A stretch of 64,000 bases of DNA, taken from Phycisphaerales bacterium. Its GTDB lineage: Bacteria > Planctomycetota > Phycisphaerae > Phycisphaerales > UBA1924. Of this stretch, positions 34,315 through 43,255 are shown one piece after another (position 1 is the first letter of the stretch; each line of letters starts with the position of its first letter). Both the position numbers and the translations under genes were made by a program. The DNA lies in assembly GCA_030149165.1 (NCBI GenBank), contig JASBRY010000001.1, positions 224,053 to 288,052 of the forward strand, written 5' to 3'. The notes beneath the pieces were generated by a model that was not told the DNA's origin, searched no databases, and saw only the letters and a program-made list of their open reading frames with translations.

Positions 34315-35652
34315 TTATGGACATCCCGCGCCGAACGCTTTGAGAAACGCGCTCACATCGAGGAAGTTGAAGTTTCCATCGGCTTCAAAGTCCGCGATCG
34401 GATCCTGATTGCCGTACGCCGCGAGAAACGCGGAGACATCGAGGAAGTTCAGATCACCCTCCCCAGTCAGATCCGGCGCGCACCCCATCACAGGCGTCGC
34501 GACAAACACCCCGATCGTGCCGTTGCGTAGGAATGCCGCAAACGCGACCTGTCCGTTGTCGTTGATGTCCACCACACCATTGGTGACCTGCTTGCCCGTC
34601 AATCCACCAAAGTCGAATCCGAGCGGCAGCATCCCGAGATCGGTCTCGATCATCTGGTCATACTCGATGAGTTTGGCCAAGTTGTTGCCGTCACCGACCC
34701 ACAGCGCTGTGGAGTCAAATGTGGTGTCTGTCGCGCGAAACGCGACCCAACGATCGCTGTTTGCGACTGGAGGGAAGTTGACCAGAGACGAGTTATCGAT
34801 CGTCTCGTCATCACCGCTCGCGATGGTCGTGGTCGTGGTGCCGTCGGAAACGAGCACTTCCCAGATCGAGTCCGCCGTGCGTCGCGCCGAGAACGCGACA
34901 TCCCCGCTCTGCGCGATCCCGACTGAGTTGACAAACGAGCTCCACATCCCGCCCGTCTCCGCGATTGTTGTGCTGCTCAGGTCAGGTTCAACACGCACGA
35001 TCCGCCGCGATGGACCGCTCGTCGGGATCGAGTTGAACACCACCTGACGCGCATCGTTGATCTCAGGAGACAACAAGAACGAGTACTCCCCACCAGTCTG
35101 CGCGACCAAGGTCTGTGTCCGCATCGGGATGTACTCATCGATCACAATCTTGTCGCTCGTGAATCCGAAGTCACCTCGATAACAAAGCGCGCCGTCGCTC
35201 GTCAGCGTCACTCCCGAAAACCCGGACACACCCTCGCTCCCACCAGCGTTGAATGCCTGCACCAGATTCCCCTCCGTGTCGTAGAGCCACGCGCCGTCAT
35301 CGAACGAACCCTGCTCCGCCGCGATCAATCCCGCGCGCGCCTCGACCGTCGTTCCCCAGATCGGATCCGCATTGAATCCCGTCACGACGAGACCGCCAGC
35401 CCCATCCTTGCCGTAGAAAATACCCTCGCTCGGATTCCCTGATAGGAACACACGGATCGCGACCCCACCGTCATCATCAATCGAGACATACTGCGAAGAG
35501 AGCGACGAGAACTGCGGCAGATTAAACGCCGGGATCGCGGCATCCAAACTCGATCGGCACTGCAGCTCAATCGTCCACTCCTGCGGCACCTGCGCTTGCG
35601 CCATACCAGCAACAACACACAACACCACACCAATCGCTCGCGACCTCATCAT
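34315..35652 (-). CDS. Secreted dockerin-tailed protein of unknown function (repeat-rich body)
   Basis: The 445-residue product has a signal peptide (GMAQAQ near residue 20) and a body with recurring beta-strand segments of 'G-D-V/A-F-x-A/G' type (for example [10 protein letters not shown] and [13 protein letters not shown]). That spacing suggests a beta-propeller-like or DUF7453-type planctomycete domain, which I only partly recognise. The tail ends GAGCP. Two tandem ATGs start the frame; the first has GGAG 8 bases upstream. It is the right-hand end of the dockerin cluster, next to rho. Confidence 0.8.
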   Translation of the reverse strand: MMRSRAIGVVLCVVAGMAQAQVPQEWTIELQCRSSLDAAIPAFNLPQFSSLSSQYVSIDDDGGVAIRVFLSGNPSEGIFYGKDGAGGLVVTGFNADPIWGTTVEARAGLIAAEQGSFDDGAWLYDTEGNLVQAFNAGGSEGVSGFSGVTLTSDGALCYRGDFGFTSDKIVIDEYIPMRTQTLVAQTGGEYSFLLSPEINDARQVVFNSIPTSGPSRRIVRVEPDLSSTTIAETGGMWSSFVNSVGIAQSGDVAFSARRTADSIWEVLVSDGTTTTTIASGDDETIDNSSLVNFPPVANSDRWVAFRATDTTFDSTALWVGDGNNLAKLIEYDQMIETDLGMLPLGFDFGGLTGKQVTNGVVDINDNGQVAFAAFLRNGTIGVFVATPVMGCAPDLTGEGDLNFLDVSAFLAAYGNQDPIADFEADGNFNFLDVSAFLKAFGAGCP

Positions 35653-35768
35653 CTCACACACTCCATCATTTCATTTCGCTTGTTGTCCACAGCAAGACCG
35701 GCATCGCCGGACACGCACCAATCTTACACGAACACTCCGGAATCACAAAGTAAAAACGGAACGATCGG

Positions 35769-37001
35769 TCAAGCTTTCCCGACCAGATCCTCGTTGGTCT
35801 CAAAGCGAGCAAGCGCCGCGAGCAACTGCTCCACTTGCTGTGGAGGAGGCATGTTCATCATCCGACGACGCAGCGCTGTGATCGTTTTCAACGGCTCAGG
35901 CGCAATCAGCTTGTCCTCTTTGCGAGTCCCGCTCGCCGCGAGGTTAATCGCCGGGAACAAACGCTTCTCCGCGATCTTGCGATCCAGGATCAGTTCCATG
36001 TTTCCTGTCCCCTTGAACTCCTCGAAGATCACCTGATCACCCTGCGATCCAGTGTCCACCAGACAGGTCGCAATCATCGTGAGCGAGCCGCCCTCTTCTG
36101 TGTTGCGCGCCGCGCCGAAGATCTTCTTCGGGATCTCAAGCGCTTTGGAATCGATCCCCCCCGACATCGTGCGTCCGGAGTTCGCGTGCTTGCCCGATCT
36201 GTTGAACGCGCGTCCCAGTCGTGTGAGCGAGTCGAGCACGACGACAACATGCTCGCCGTTCTCGACCATCATCTTGCACTTCTCGAGCGTCTGCGTCGAG
36301 ATCTCGATGTGCCGCTTAATGTCGTGGTCGTTGCTCGACGCGATGATCTCGATCCGATCCTTCGCCCAAGGCTTGTCCCACTCCGCGTCCCCCTCACGCT
36401 GCGCGACTGTCCCAAGGAACGCACGCGTGAAATCCGTCACCTCTTCGGGACGCTCATCAATCAGAAGCGCGATCACCTTCACATCCGGATGATTGATCAG
36501 GATCCCCGTCGTGATGTCCTTGAGCAGCGTCGTCTTCCCCGCTTTCGGAGGCGACACAATCATCCCGCGTTGTCCTCGCCCAATCGGACAGAACAGGTCA
36601 ATCAATCGACACGCCGGAGGACATCCGGGATACTCCAGATTCAGGATCGGCTCCGGATCAATCGAGGTCAGATCATCGAAGGTCTTGCGATTGGCAAACT
36701 CCTCCGGAGTCATCCCCTCGATGCTCACAAAGCGCTCGACCACAGGACGCGCCTCGCGAGGACCGCTGCTCCCGCGACGATTCTTCCCGCGCCGGCGCCG
36801 ACGGGGTTTCTTCATCTCCACCTCGACCTCGACGCGCAAGCCGTCACGCAGCGGAAGTTCTTCGCCAAAGCGAACAGGAACGAACGGATCGTCCTTGATC
36901 TCAGCGTCTTCGTGCTTCGCAACAGCGCCATCAATCCGCACGCGACCCTCGGTCCGCGTTGGCCATTCCAGAATGCCTGTGAGCATGGTCATCAATTCCA
37001 C
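35769..37001 (-). CDS. rho: Transcription termination factor Rho
   Basis: Rho is the RNA-stimulated hexameric ATPase that ends transcription. The 410-residue length fits. An RNA-binding domain is followed by an Arg/Lys-rich patch ([14 protein letters not shown]) and the ATPase domain with Walker A PPKAGKTT, Walker [14 protein letters not shown] and the Q-loop/R-loop region GGSLTMIAT. The start is GTG at 37001 or ATG at 36992; neither has a strong ribosome-binding site. It is divergent from ptsI. The basic patch is typical of Rho from high-GC and planctomycete lineages, and could help RNA capture. Confidence 0.97.
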   Translation of the reverse strand: MELMTMLTGILEWPTRTEGRVRIDGAVAKHEDAEIKDDPFVPVRFGEELPLRDGLRVEVEVEMKKPRRRRRGKNRRGSSGPREARPVVERFVSIEGMTPEEFANRKTFDDLTSIDPEPILNLEYPGCPPACRLIDLFCPIGRGQRGMIVSPPKAGKTTLLKDITTGILINHPDVKVIALLIDERPEEVTDFTRAFLGTVAQREGDAEWDKPWAKDRIEIIASSNDHDIKRHIEISTQTLEKCKMMVENGEHVVVVLDSLTRLGRAFNRSGKHANSGRTMSGGIDSKALEIPKKIFGAARNTEEGGSLTMIATCLVDTGSQGDQVIFEEFKGTGNMELILDRKIAEKRLFPAINLAASGTRKEDKLIAPEPLKTITALRRRMMNMPPPQQVEQLLAALARFETNEDLVGKA

Positions 37002-37365
37002 GATTCATGTGTTTGCCGCTCATCACAAGCAGCACTCAACCAATTCCTGTGAACCGATGCCACAGTCGCATCGCTCCAACAATCATTGTGTCTCGGACAG
37101 AGATCCAGATTCGGGGGCAACACTCGTCGCCTCGCGCAAATCTCAGATCACAACGCACAGGGTATCAACACCCGCACGCACACAAGTATAGTCCATGATC
37201 CGCCCACGCGTGTCAAGCACCCACCCCACCGTCCGATATCCAGATTGATACTCCACATCAATACGCAGATCCCGCCCCGGAACCTTACAAAGAAACAATT
37301 ACTATCCAACCGCCCTCGGCGCTAAGATCATCCCCGTTCCATCACCCCTCCGAGCGCTCAGAAGC
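37002..37365. other. Gene-free 364-base divergent region between rho and ptsI
   Basis: No convincing gene or RNA motif is seen. It should hold the rho leader on one strand and the ptsI promoter on the other. Rho genes are often autoregulated in their leader. Short ORFs here are rich in Ser, Thr, Arg and His and look random. Confidence 0.4.
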
Positions 37366-39126
37366 ATGATCCGCACCGCAGGCATCCCAGTCTCCAAAGG
37401 TCTCGTCATCGGACGCGTCTATCTGCTGGAGCAAGACCGCTCCCTCCGCGTAGGACGACAGACCATCGCTCCCGAAGACGCGCCGGCGCAGCTCGAACGC
37501 TTCGAACTGGCGCGAAGAGCCGCGATCGCGGACCTCGATGCGCTCCACGAAGAATCCACCGGAGAGATGGGTGAGGAAGCCGCCAAAATCTTCCTGTTCC
37601 ACATCGGCGCCCTCAACGACCCCACGATTCTCAATCCGATCCGCACGCTCATCGAGACCGAGCATGTCACCCCAGAGTTCGCGACGAGCTCAACGCTCAA
37701 GAAACTCGCCGACCGATTCGCCAAGCACCCCGACTCGACCTTCCAGTCCAAAGTGGACGACCTGCGTGACCTCGCATCCAGATTACTCTCCAAGCTCTCT
37801 GGGAAATCTGCCGCCACGCTCGCGAAGGTCGCGGAGAACACCGTCATCGTCGCGCGTGACCTGACCCCGACCCAGACCGCCGGATTCAACCGCGAGCATG
37901 TCACCGGCTTCGTCACCGACCTGGGAGGACGCACCTCCCACACCGCGATCGTCGCCGGCGCCCTCTCGCTCCCAGCAGTCGTTGGCGCTAAGAACATCAC
38001 AGCGCGAGCTCGCGACGGACAAACCATCATCGTCGATGGATCCAAAGGCACCATCATCCTCGATCCTGATGCGGACACGATCCAGGAATACAAAGAGCGC
38101 ATCAAAGCTGCTGAGCAAACGCGCATCTCGCTCCACGAGCTCGCGAACCTCCCCGCAATCACTACCGACGGCGTGGAAATCGAGCTCCTTGGAAACATCG
38201 AGTTCGCCGAGGAAATCGACAAGCTCCTCGACGAAGGTGGACAAGGCGTCGGACTCTATCGAACCGAGTTCCTTTACCTCACCGGACAGAACGCACCAAC
38301 CGAAGAAGACCACTTCAACGAGTACGCACAGTGCATCCGCATGCTCGAGGGCAAACCCCTCACCATCCGCACGATTGACCTCGGCGCGGACAAGTACACG
38401 CAGCGCCAGGAAGAAACCCCAGAACGCAACCCCTTCCTCGGACTGCGTTCCATCCGCTACTCGCTCGCGAACCAACGCATGTTCCGGACCCAGCTCCGCG
38501 CCATCCTCCGCGCCAGCGCCTTCGGTCCTGTCAAAATCATGTTCCCCCTCATCACCAACATCGCGGAGTTCCGCTCCGCTCGCTACTTCCTCCACGAGGA
38601 GATGGAAGAGCTCGCCGAGGAGGGGATCAAATACAACCCGAACATCGAGGTCGGGATGATGGTCGAGGTCCCCGCCGCGGCACTCATGGCTTCCGCTTTT
38701 GCGCGAGAAGTCGATTTTTTCTCGGTCGGTACCAATGACCTGGTTCAGTACACCCTCGCCGTTGACCGAACCAATGAGAGGGTCGCGTCGTTGTATACAC
38801 CGATCCACCCCGCCGTCCTGCGACTCGTCCGCGATGTCGCCAGAGCGGGAAGAAAGCGGGATATCCCTGTTTCTTGCTGTGGACAGTCCGCCGCCGATCC
38901 CGCATTCGCCGCATTGCTGATCGGACTCGGCGTGCGTACCCTTTCTGTGACGGCATCGAGCCTCCCATTGGTCAAAAGGACCATCCGAGCACTCGACACC
39001 AGCAGATGCGAACGGATCGTTAAAAGAGCGATCGGGTTCGATTCAGAAGCCGAAGCATCGAGCTATGTGCTCAATCGGCTGAAAAAGATAGTCCCAGAGG
39101 TCTTCGACGGTCGTCCCGTCGCCTGA
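37366..39126 (+). CDS. ptsI: Phosphoenolpyruvate-protein phosphotransferase (PTS enzyme I)
   Basis: Enzyme I transfers phosphate from PEP to HPr. The 586-residue length fits. The phosphorylated His lies in GGRTSHTAIVA near residue 190. The PEP-binding domain has GVGLYRTEFL, RTIDLGADK, NPFLGLRSIR, VEVPAAALMA and GTNDLVQY blocks. The last active-site motif reads SCCGQSAADP, where most family members have CGE, so the usual Glu is Gln; the catalytic Cys is still present. No hpr or EII gene is adjacent, which suits a regulatory PTS. The protein could still be active; this is not shown. Confidence 0.94.
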   Translation: MIRTAGIPVSKGLVIGRVYLLEQDRSLRVGRQTIAPEDAPAQLERFELARRAAIADLDALHEESTGEMGEEAAKIFLFHIGALNDPTILNPIRTLIETEHVTPEFATSSTLKKLADRFAKHPDSTFQSKVDDLRDLASRLLSKLSGKSAATLAKVAENTVIVARDLTPTQTAGFNREHVTGFVTDLGGRTSHTAIVAGALSLPAVVGAKNITARARDGQTIIVDGSKGTIILDPDADTIQEYKERIKAAEQTRISLHELANLPAITTDGVEIELLGNIEFAEEIDKLLDEGGQGVGLYRTEFLYLTGQNAPTEEDHFNEYAQCIRMLEGKPLTIRTIDLGADKYTQRQEETPERNPFLGLRSIRYSLANQRMFRTQLRAILRASAFGPVKIMFPLITNIAEFRSARYFLHEEMEELAEEGIKYNPNIEVGMMVEVPAAALMASAFAREVDFFSVGTNDLVQYTLAVDRTNERVASLYTPIHPAVLRLVRDVARAGRKRDIPVSCCGQSAADPAFAALLIGLGVRTLSVTASSLPLVKRTIRALDTSRCERIVKRAIGFDSEAEASSYVLNRLKKIVPEVFDGRPVA

Positions 39127-39428
39127 CCTCCGACAAAGACCACGCGCCGTGTGCACAACCGCGCCTGCCGGATCTCGCCCCGCGACTCGTCCGCTCATCA
39201 GAGCAACGAGCAACCGCGGCTACAAGCAATCCGCAACGCAAGACACGCACCGCGCACAACCAGTCTGCGAGCGAAGTGCTTTGAATTACCGCACGCGCCT
39301 GACCATCCAAACGATCACAAGCGCCCCAGCGCGCCACACCGCCGTGTCCACTCTCGGCTCAGCGATCCTCCGGACCAGCGCCCACGCGACATCAAACACA
39401 CGCTCAAAGGCCATCCAGGAAACCACCA
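39127..39428 (+). other. 302-base gap before rne, probable long leader
   Basis: No gene is seen between ptsI and rne. RNase E mRNAs often have long 5' untranslated regions used for autoregulation. The last bases before the rne ATG include an AGGA site about 8 bases upstream. I saw no conserved hairpin. Confidence 0.35.
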
Positions 39429-41987
39429 ATGACCGACGATGCCAAAGCATCCAATGATGCCGCGAATGAATCCGTAAACGAAGATTCAACCAACACCGAA
39501 TCCACCACCAAAAAGAAGACCTCCAAGAAAAAGACCGCGAAGAAAACAACAAAGAAACCCGCGGCGAAAAAAACGACCAAGAAGACCGCTAAGAAAACAA
39601 CCAAAAAGACCACCAAGAAAAAGGTCACGAAAAAAACCACCAAGAAGGTCGCCGCCAAAGACGACCCAGTGGACGACGCTCAAGAAGCCGTTGCTGAGTC
39701 AACAGAACCAGCAGCCGAGGAATCCAGCGCCGAGGAATCCTCTTCCGAATCAAGCAAAAAGACAAAGAAGAAATCCTCCAGGCGCTCCACCAAGAAGACC
39801 AGCAAAGCGTCTTCCACCAAGTCTACATCCAAATCCAAGAAGGATGAGAAGCGCCCATACACCGAGATGGTCGTCAACTATGTCCCAGGCGAAGACTGCC
39901 GCATCGCGATCCTCGAAGACGGACAACTCGAAGATGTCTTCTCCGAACACACCAACCGAGTCTCGCGCGTCAACAACATCTATGTCGGACGCGTCGCCAA
40001 TGTCGAACCATCCATCCAAGCCGCCTTCATCGACTTCGGGACCGAACTCAACGGCTTCCTCCACATCTCCGACATCCATCCGCAGTACTTCGCCAAAGGC
40101 GATGACAAAACCGAACGCGTCGGAAAGAAAACCCCTCACCGCGAGCGCCCCCCGATCCAGGACTGTCTGAAAAAGGGACAGGAGATCATCGTCCAGGTCC
40201 TCAAAGAAGGTGTCGGAACCAAAGGCCCATCGCTCACCTCATACCTCTCCATCCCGGGGCGCTTCCTCGTCATGATGCCGGGGATGGACAAGGTCGGCGT
40301 CTCACGCAAAGAAGAAGACGACGACAAGCGCAAAGCCGCCAAAACAATCCTCAACACCCTCGACCTCCCCGAAGGGTTCGGATTCATCCTGCGCACCGCA
40401 GGATTCGATCGCAACAAGACCGAACTCAAGCGCGACCTCGCGTACCTCAACCGACTCTGGGCCGACATGGAGAAACGGCGCAAGAAGGGCAAAAAGCCCC
40501 GCTTGCTCTACTCCGAGTCGGACCTGCTCGTCCGCACCGTCCGCGATCTGCTGTCATCGGATGTGGATCGTGTCGTCATCGATTCCGAAGCCGCGCTCAA
40601 GCGCGTCGGACGCTTTGTTAAGATCGCGGCGCCGCGCTCGCACGCGAAGCTCGCTCACTATGTCGGATCGCTCCCGATCTTCCACGCGTTCGATATCGAG
40701 CGCCAGATCGAAGAGATCCACGCACGCGAGGTCCATCTCCCATCCGGAGGCCGCCTCGTCATCGACCAAACCGAAGCGCTCGTCGCGATCGATGTGAACT
40801 CAGGCAAATCCCGCGGCGCCAAAGACGCGGAAACCAACGCGTACAAAACCAATGTCGAAGCCGTCGATGCGATCTGTCGTCAGCTCCGACTCCGCGACCT
40901 TGGGGGTCTTGTCGTCAACGACATGATCGACATGCGCCACGCATCGCACCGCAAGGACATCGAAAACCGATTCAAAGAACGCCTCAAACGCGATCGCGCC
41001 AAAACCACCGTCGCGCCGATCTCCCCGTTCGGACTGCTTGAGATGACTCGCCAGCGCATGCGTGGATCGATGGAGTCCCAGCACTTCGCGGATTGCCCGA
41101 CCTGCCGAGGACGAGGACTCGTCCAGCGTCCAGGATCGGTCGCCGATTCAGCGCTGCGTGATCTCGCATCACTGGTGGACAACAACAAAGTCCACCGCGC
41201 CGAACTCGTCGTGCATCCACGCGTCGCGTCCGAACTCCTCTCAACCCGGCGCTCCTCTCTCATCCGCGTCGAACTCTCCGCCGGGAAAGCTGTCGATGTC
41301 CGCGTGTCCGACTCGCTGCCGATGGACCGGTTCGCGCTCTACGCATACGAAGCCAACGGCAACGACATCGAAACCGAATCACTCATCAAGAAAACCCCAC
41401 CCAAACCCAAGGTTGTCGATTGGGTCGATGAAAACTCCGACGACACCAGCTGGGCCGTGGACATGCTCGAAGAAAGCGACGAGTCCACTGTGCTCAAGCT
41501 TGCCGAGGACTTCGCGAAGAAAGCGGAGCAAGTCGAGCAAGCGGACCTGCCGATCGACGATTCCAAACCACTGGAACTCGATTCCGAATCCGACGGCGAA
41601 CCCAAGAAGAAAAAACGCCGCCGTCGCCGCCGAGGTCGCGGAAAGTCCGAATCCACAGAATCAACGGAAGCAACTGATTCAGCAACGAGCGAAGACAAGC
41701 CAACCGAATCCTCTGAGAGCAAATCAGACGAAAAGGATTCAACATCAGAAGACTCAGACGCTCCCAAAAAGAAGCGTCGCCGTCGTCGCCGTGGACGCGG
41801 AAAATCAGATTCAGACGAAACCAAGTCAGACAGTTCATCTGACAAGAAGTCTGACGACAATTCCTCAGACAAACCAGATCCGATCGCCGAGCCCAAGCCA
41901 CCCAAGCCGCGCCGCCGAGGTCTGTACTCCGGAGGCCGCCGCAAACTTACCAGCGCCGAGGTCGCCGCGATCGATCGGGATGTTTAA
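39429..41987 (+). CDS. rne: Ribonuclease E/G with long basic low-complexity tails
   Basis: This is a single-strand endoribonuclease of RNA decay and rRNA processing. The 852-residue product has an N-terminal 110 residues made almost only of Lys, Thr, Ala, Ser and Glu (histone-H1-like KKTTKK units). An S1-like RNA-binding domain follows (VNNIYVGRVANVEPSIQAAF-), then the catalytic domain with VAIDVNSGKS and NDMIDMRH, and the Zn-link CPTCRGRG that joins protomers. The C-terminal 200 residues are acidic with two Arg-rich boxes of the KKKRRRRRRGRG type. The tails may hold degradosome partners or RNA. The gene leads a plus-strand run with dxr, the TPR glycosyltransferase and a sulfotransferase. Confidence 0.94.
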   Translation: MTDDAKASNDAANESVNEDSTNTESTTKKKTSKKKTAKKTTKKPAAKKTTKKTAKKTTKKTTKKKVTKKTTKKVAAKDDPVDDAQEAVAESTEPAAEESSAEESSSESSKKTKKKSSRRSTKKTSKASSTKSTSKSKKDEKRPYTEMVVNYVPGEDCRIAILEDGQLEDVFSEHTNRVSRVNNIYVGRVANVEPSIQAAFIDFGTELNGFLHISDIHPQYFAKGDDKTERVGKKTPHRERPPIQDCLKKGQEIIVQVLKEGVGTKGPSLTSYLSIPGRFLVMMPGMDKVGVSRKEEDDDKRKAAKTILNTLDLPEGFGFILRTAGFDRNKTELKRDLAYLNRLWADMEKRRKKGKKPRLLYSESDLLVRTVRDLLSSDVDRVVIDSEAALKRVGRFVKIAAPRSHAKLAHYVGSLPIFHAFDIERQIEEIHAREVHLPSGGRLVIDQTEALVAIDVNSGKSRGAKDAETNAYKTNVEAVDAICRQLRLRDLGGLVVNDMIDMRHASHRKDIENRFKERLKRDRAKTTVAPISPFGLLEMTRQRMRGSMESQHFADCPTCRGRGLVQRPGSVADSALRDLASLVDNNKVHRAELVVHPRVASELLSTRRSSLIRVELSAGKAVDVRVSDSLPMDRFALYAYEANGNDIETESLIKKTPPKPKVVDWVDENSDDTSWAVDMLEESDESTVLKLAEDFAKKAEQVEQADLPIDDSKPLELDSESDGEPKKKKRRRRRRGRGKSESTESTEATDSATSEDKPTESSESKSDEKDSTSEDSDAPKKKRRRRRRGRGKSDSDETKSDSSSDKKSDDNSSDKPDPIAEPKPPKPRRRGLYSGGRRKLTSAEVAAIDRDV

Positions 41988-42014
41988 CGCCAACCTTGCA
42001 ACGAGCACGCACTG

Positions 42015-43253
42015 ATGATGCATCGAGACGAGCACAACCCGCCCCCGACCCGCAGAGTCGCCGTGCTCGGCTCCACCGGATCCATCGGTACACAAACCCT
42101 CGACACCATCGAGCACCTCAACGCGCTCAATACGCAAGGCAAGCACCCGACCCACTACGAAGTCGTCGCCCTCGCCGCGCGCGAGAACACCGCTATCCTC
42201 GCGCAGCAATCCGCGGCACACCCACACGCGGCGCTCGGAGTATGCTGTCCAAACGCCGACACCAATAACTTCAACGCGTCCAAACTCATCCACGCTGAAG
42301 ACGCACCGACCACCCTCGTCGAGCAGACCCAGCCCGACCTCATCATCGCGTCCATCGTCGGGATCGCGGGACTCCCCTCCACGCTCCGCGCCGCAGAGCT
42401 CGGGATCGACATCGCCCTTGCAAACAAAGAATCCCTCGTCGCCGCCGGACACCTCGTGACCCAAGCCGCGCTGAGCAAAAACGCCGCGCTGCTCCCCGTC
42501 GATTCCGAGCACGCCGGCCTCCACCAATGCCTGCTCGCGCTCAGAGGACCACACTACACACCACCCACCCAGTCTCCGATCCCCAACATCAAACGCGTCA
42601 CCCTCACCGCATCCGGCGGCCCCTTCCGCACAAGCACGCTCGAGCAGATCAACAACGCAACCCCAGAGCAAGCGCTCAATCACCCAACCTGGAACATGGG
42701 TAAGAAAGTCAGCATCGACAGCGCCACACTCGTCAACAAGGGACTCGAACTCATCGAGGCGCACTGGTTGTTCGGACTGTCCGCCGATCAGCTCGACGCC
42801 GTGATCCATCCACAATCCACCATCCACGCGCTCGTGGAAACCAACGACGCGTCGATCCTCGCGCACCTCGGACCCACCGACATGCGCTGCCCCATCCAGC
42901 ACGCGCTCACGCATCCGAGTCGCGCCCATGCGCAAGCGCCCTCGCTCGATCTCGCGACGCTCGGATCGCTCGACTTCGAGCCCATCGATCCGGCGCGTTT
43001 CCCCGCGATCAACCTTGCAAAGCGCGTCATCAAACAAGCCGACAGCGCCGGAGTCGTCTTCAACGCCGCCAACGAAGCCGCCGTCGAAGCCTTCCTCAAC
43101 AACCAGATCAACTTCGGCGCCATCACCCAAATCATCGAGCGCACCCTCGACCAATACACCCACCACCCCATCGACTCACTCGACTCTGTGCTCCAAGCAC
43201 ACGAACGCGCGATGTCCATCGCATCCGAGCACATCACCCACGCCGCTGTCTAA
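42015..43253 (+). CDS. dxr: 1-deoxy-D-xylulose 5-phosphate reductoisomerase
   Basis: Dxr converts DXP to 2-C-methylerythritol 4-phosphate in the MEP isoprenoid pathway, using NADPH. The NADPH motif GSTGSIGTQTL is at about residues 20-30. The central blocks are ANKESLV, PVDSEH (metal ligands) and TASGGPFR. The C-terminal domain has HPTWNMGKKVSIDSATL and VIHPQS. The 412-residue length is normal. The start follows rne by 27 bases and the stop is 2 bases before the next ATG, so it is co-transcribed. Two adjacent ATGs are possible starts. Confidence 0.96.
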   Translation: MMHRDEHNPPPTRRVAVLGSTGSIGTQTLDTIEHLNALNTQGKHPTHYEVVALAARENTAILAQQSAAHPHAALGVCCPNADTNNFNASKLIHAEDAPTTLVEQTQPDLIIASIVGIAGLPSTLRAAELGIDIALANKESLVAAGHLVTQAALSKNAALLPVDSEHAGLHQCLLALRGPHYTPPTQSPIPNIKRVTLTASGGPFRTSTLEQINNATPEQALNHPTWNMGKKVSIDSATLVNKGLELIEAHWLFGLSADQLDAVIHPQSTIHALVETNDASILAHLGPTDMRCPIQHALTHPSRAHAQAPSLDLATLGSLDFEPIDPARFPAINLAKRVIKQADSAGVVFNAANEAAVEAFLNNQINFGAITQIIERTLDQYTHHPIDSLDSVLQAHERAMSIASEHITHAAV

Positions 43254-43255
43254 TC

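Noticed and set aside
14267..35652. CRISPR-like repetition
   Set aside because: The recurring short sequences are coding repeats of the dockerin-like tails, not evenly spaced repeats with unique spacers.
35698..35710. CCGGC/GCCGG hairpin as the rho terminator
   Set aside because: The stem is only 5 bp with no T-run and lies far from the rho stop.
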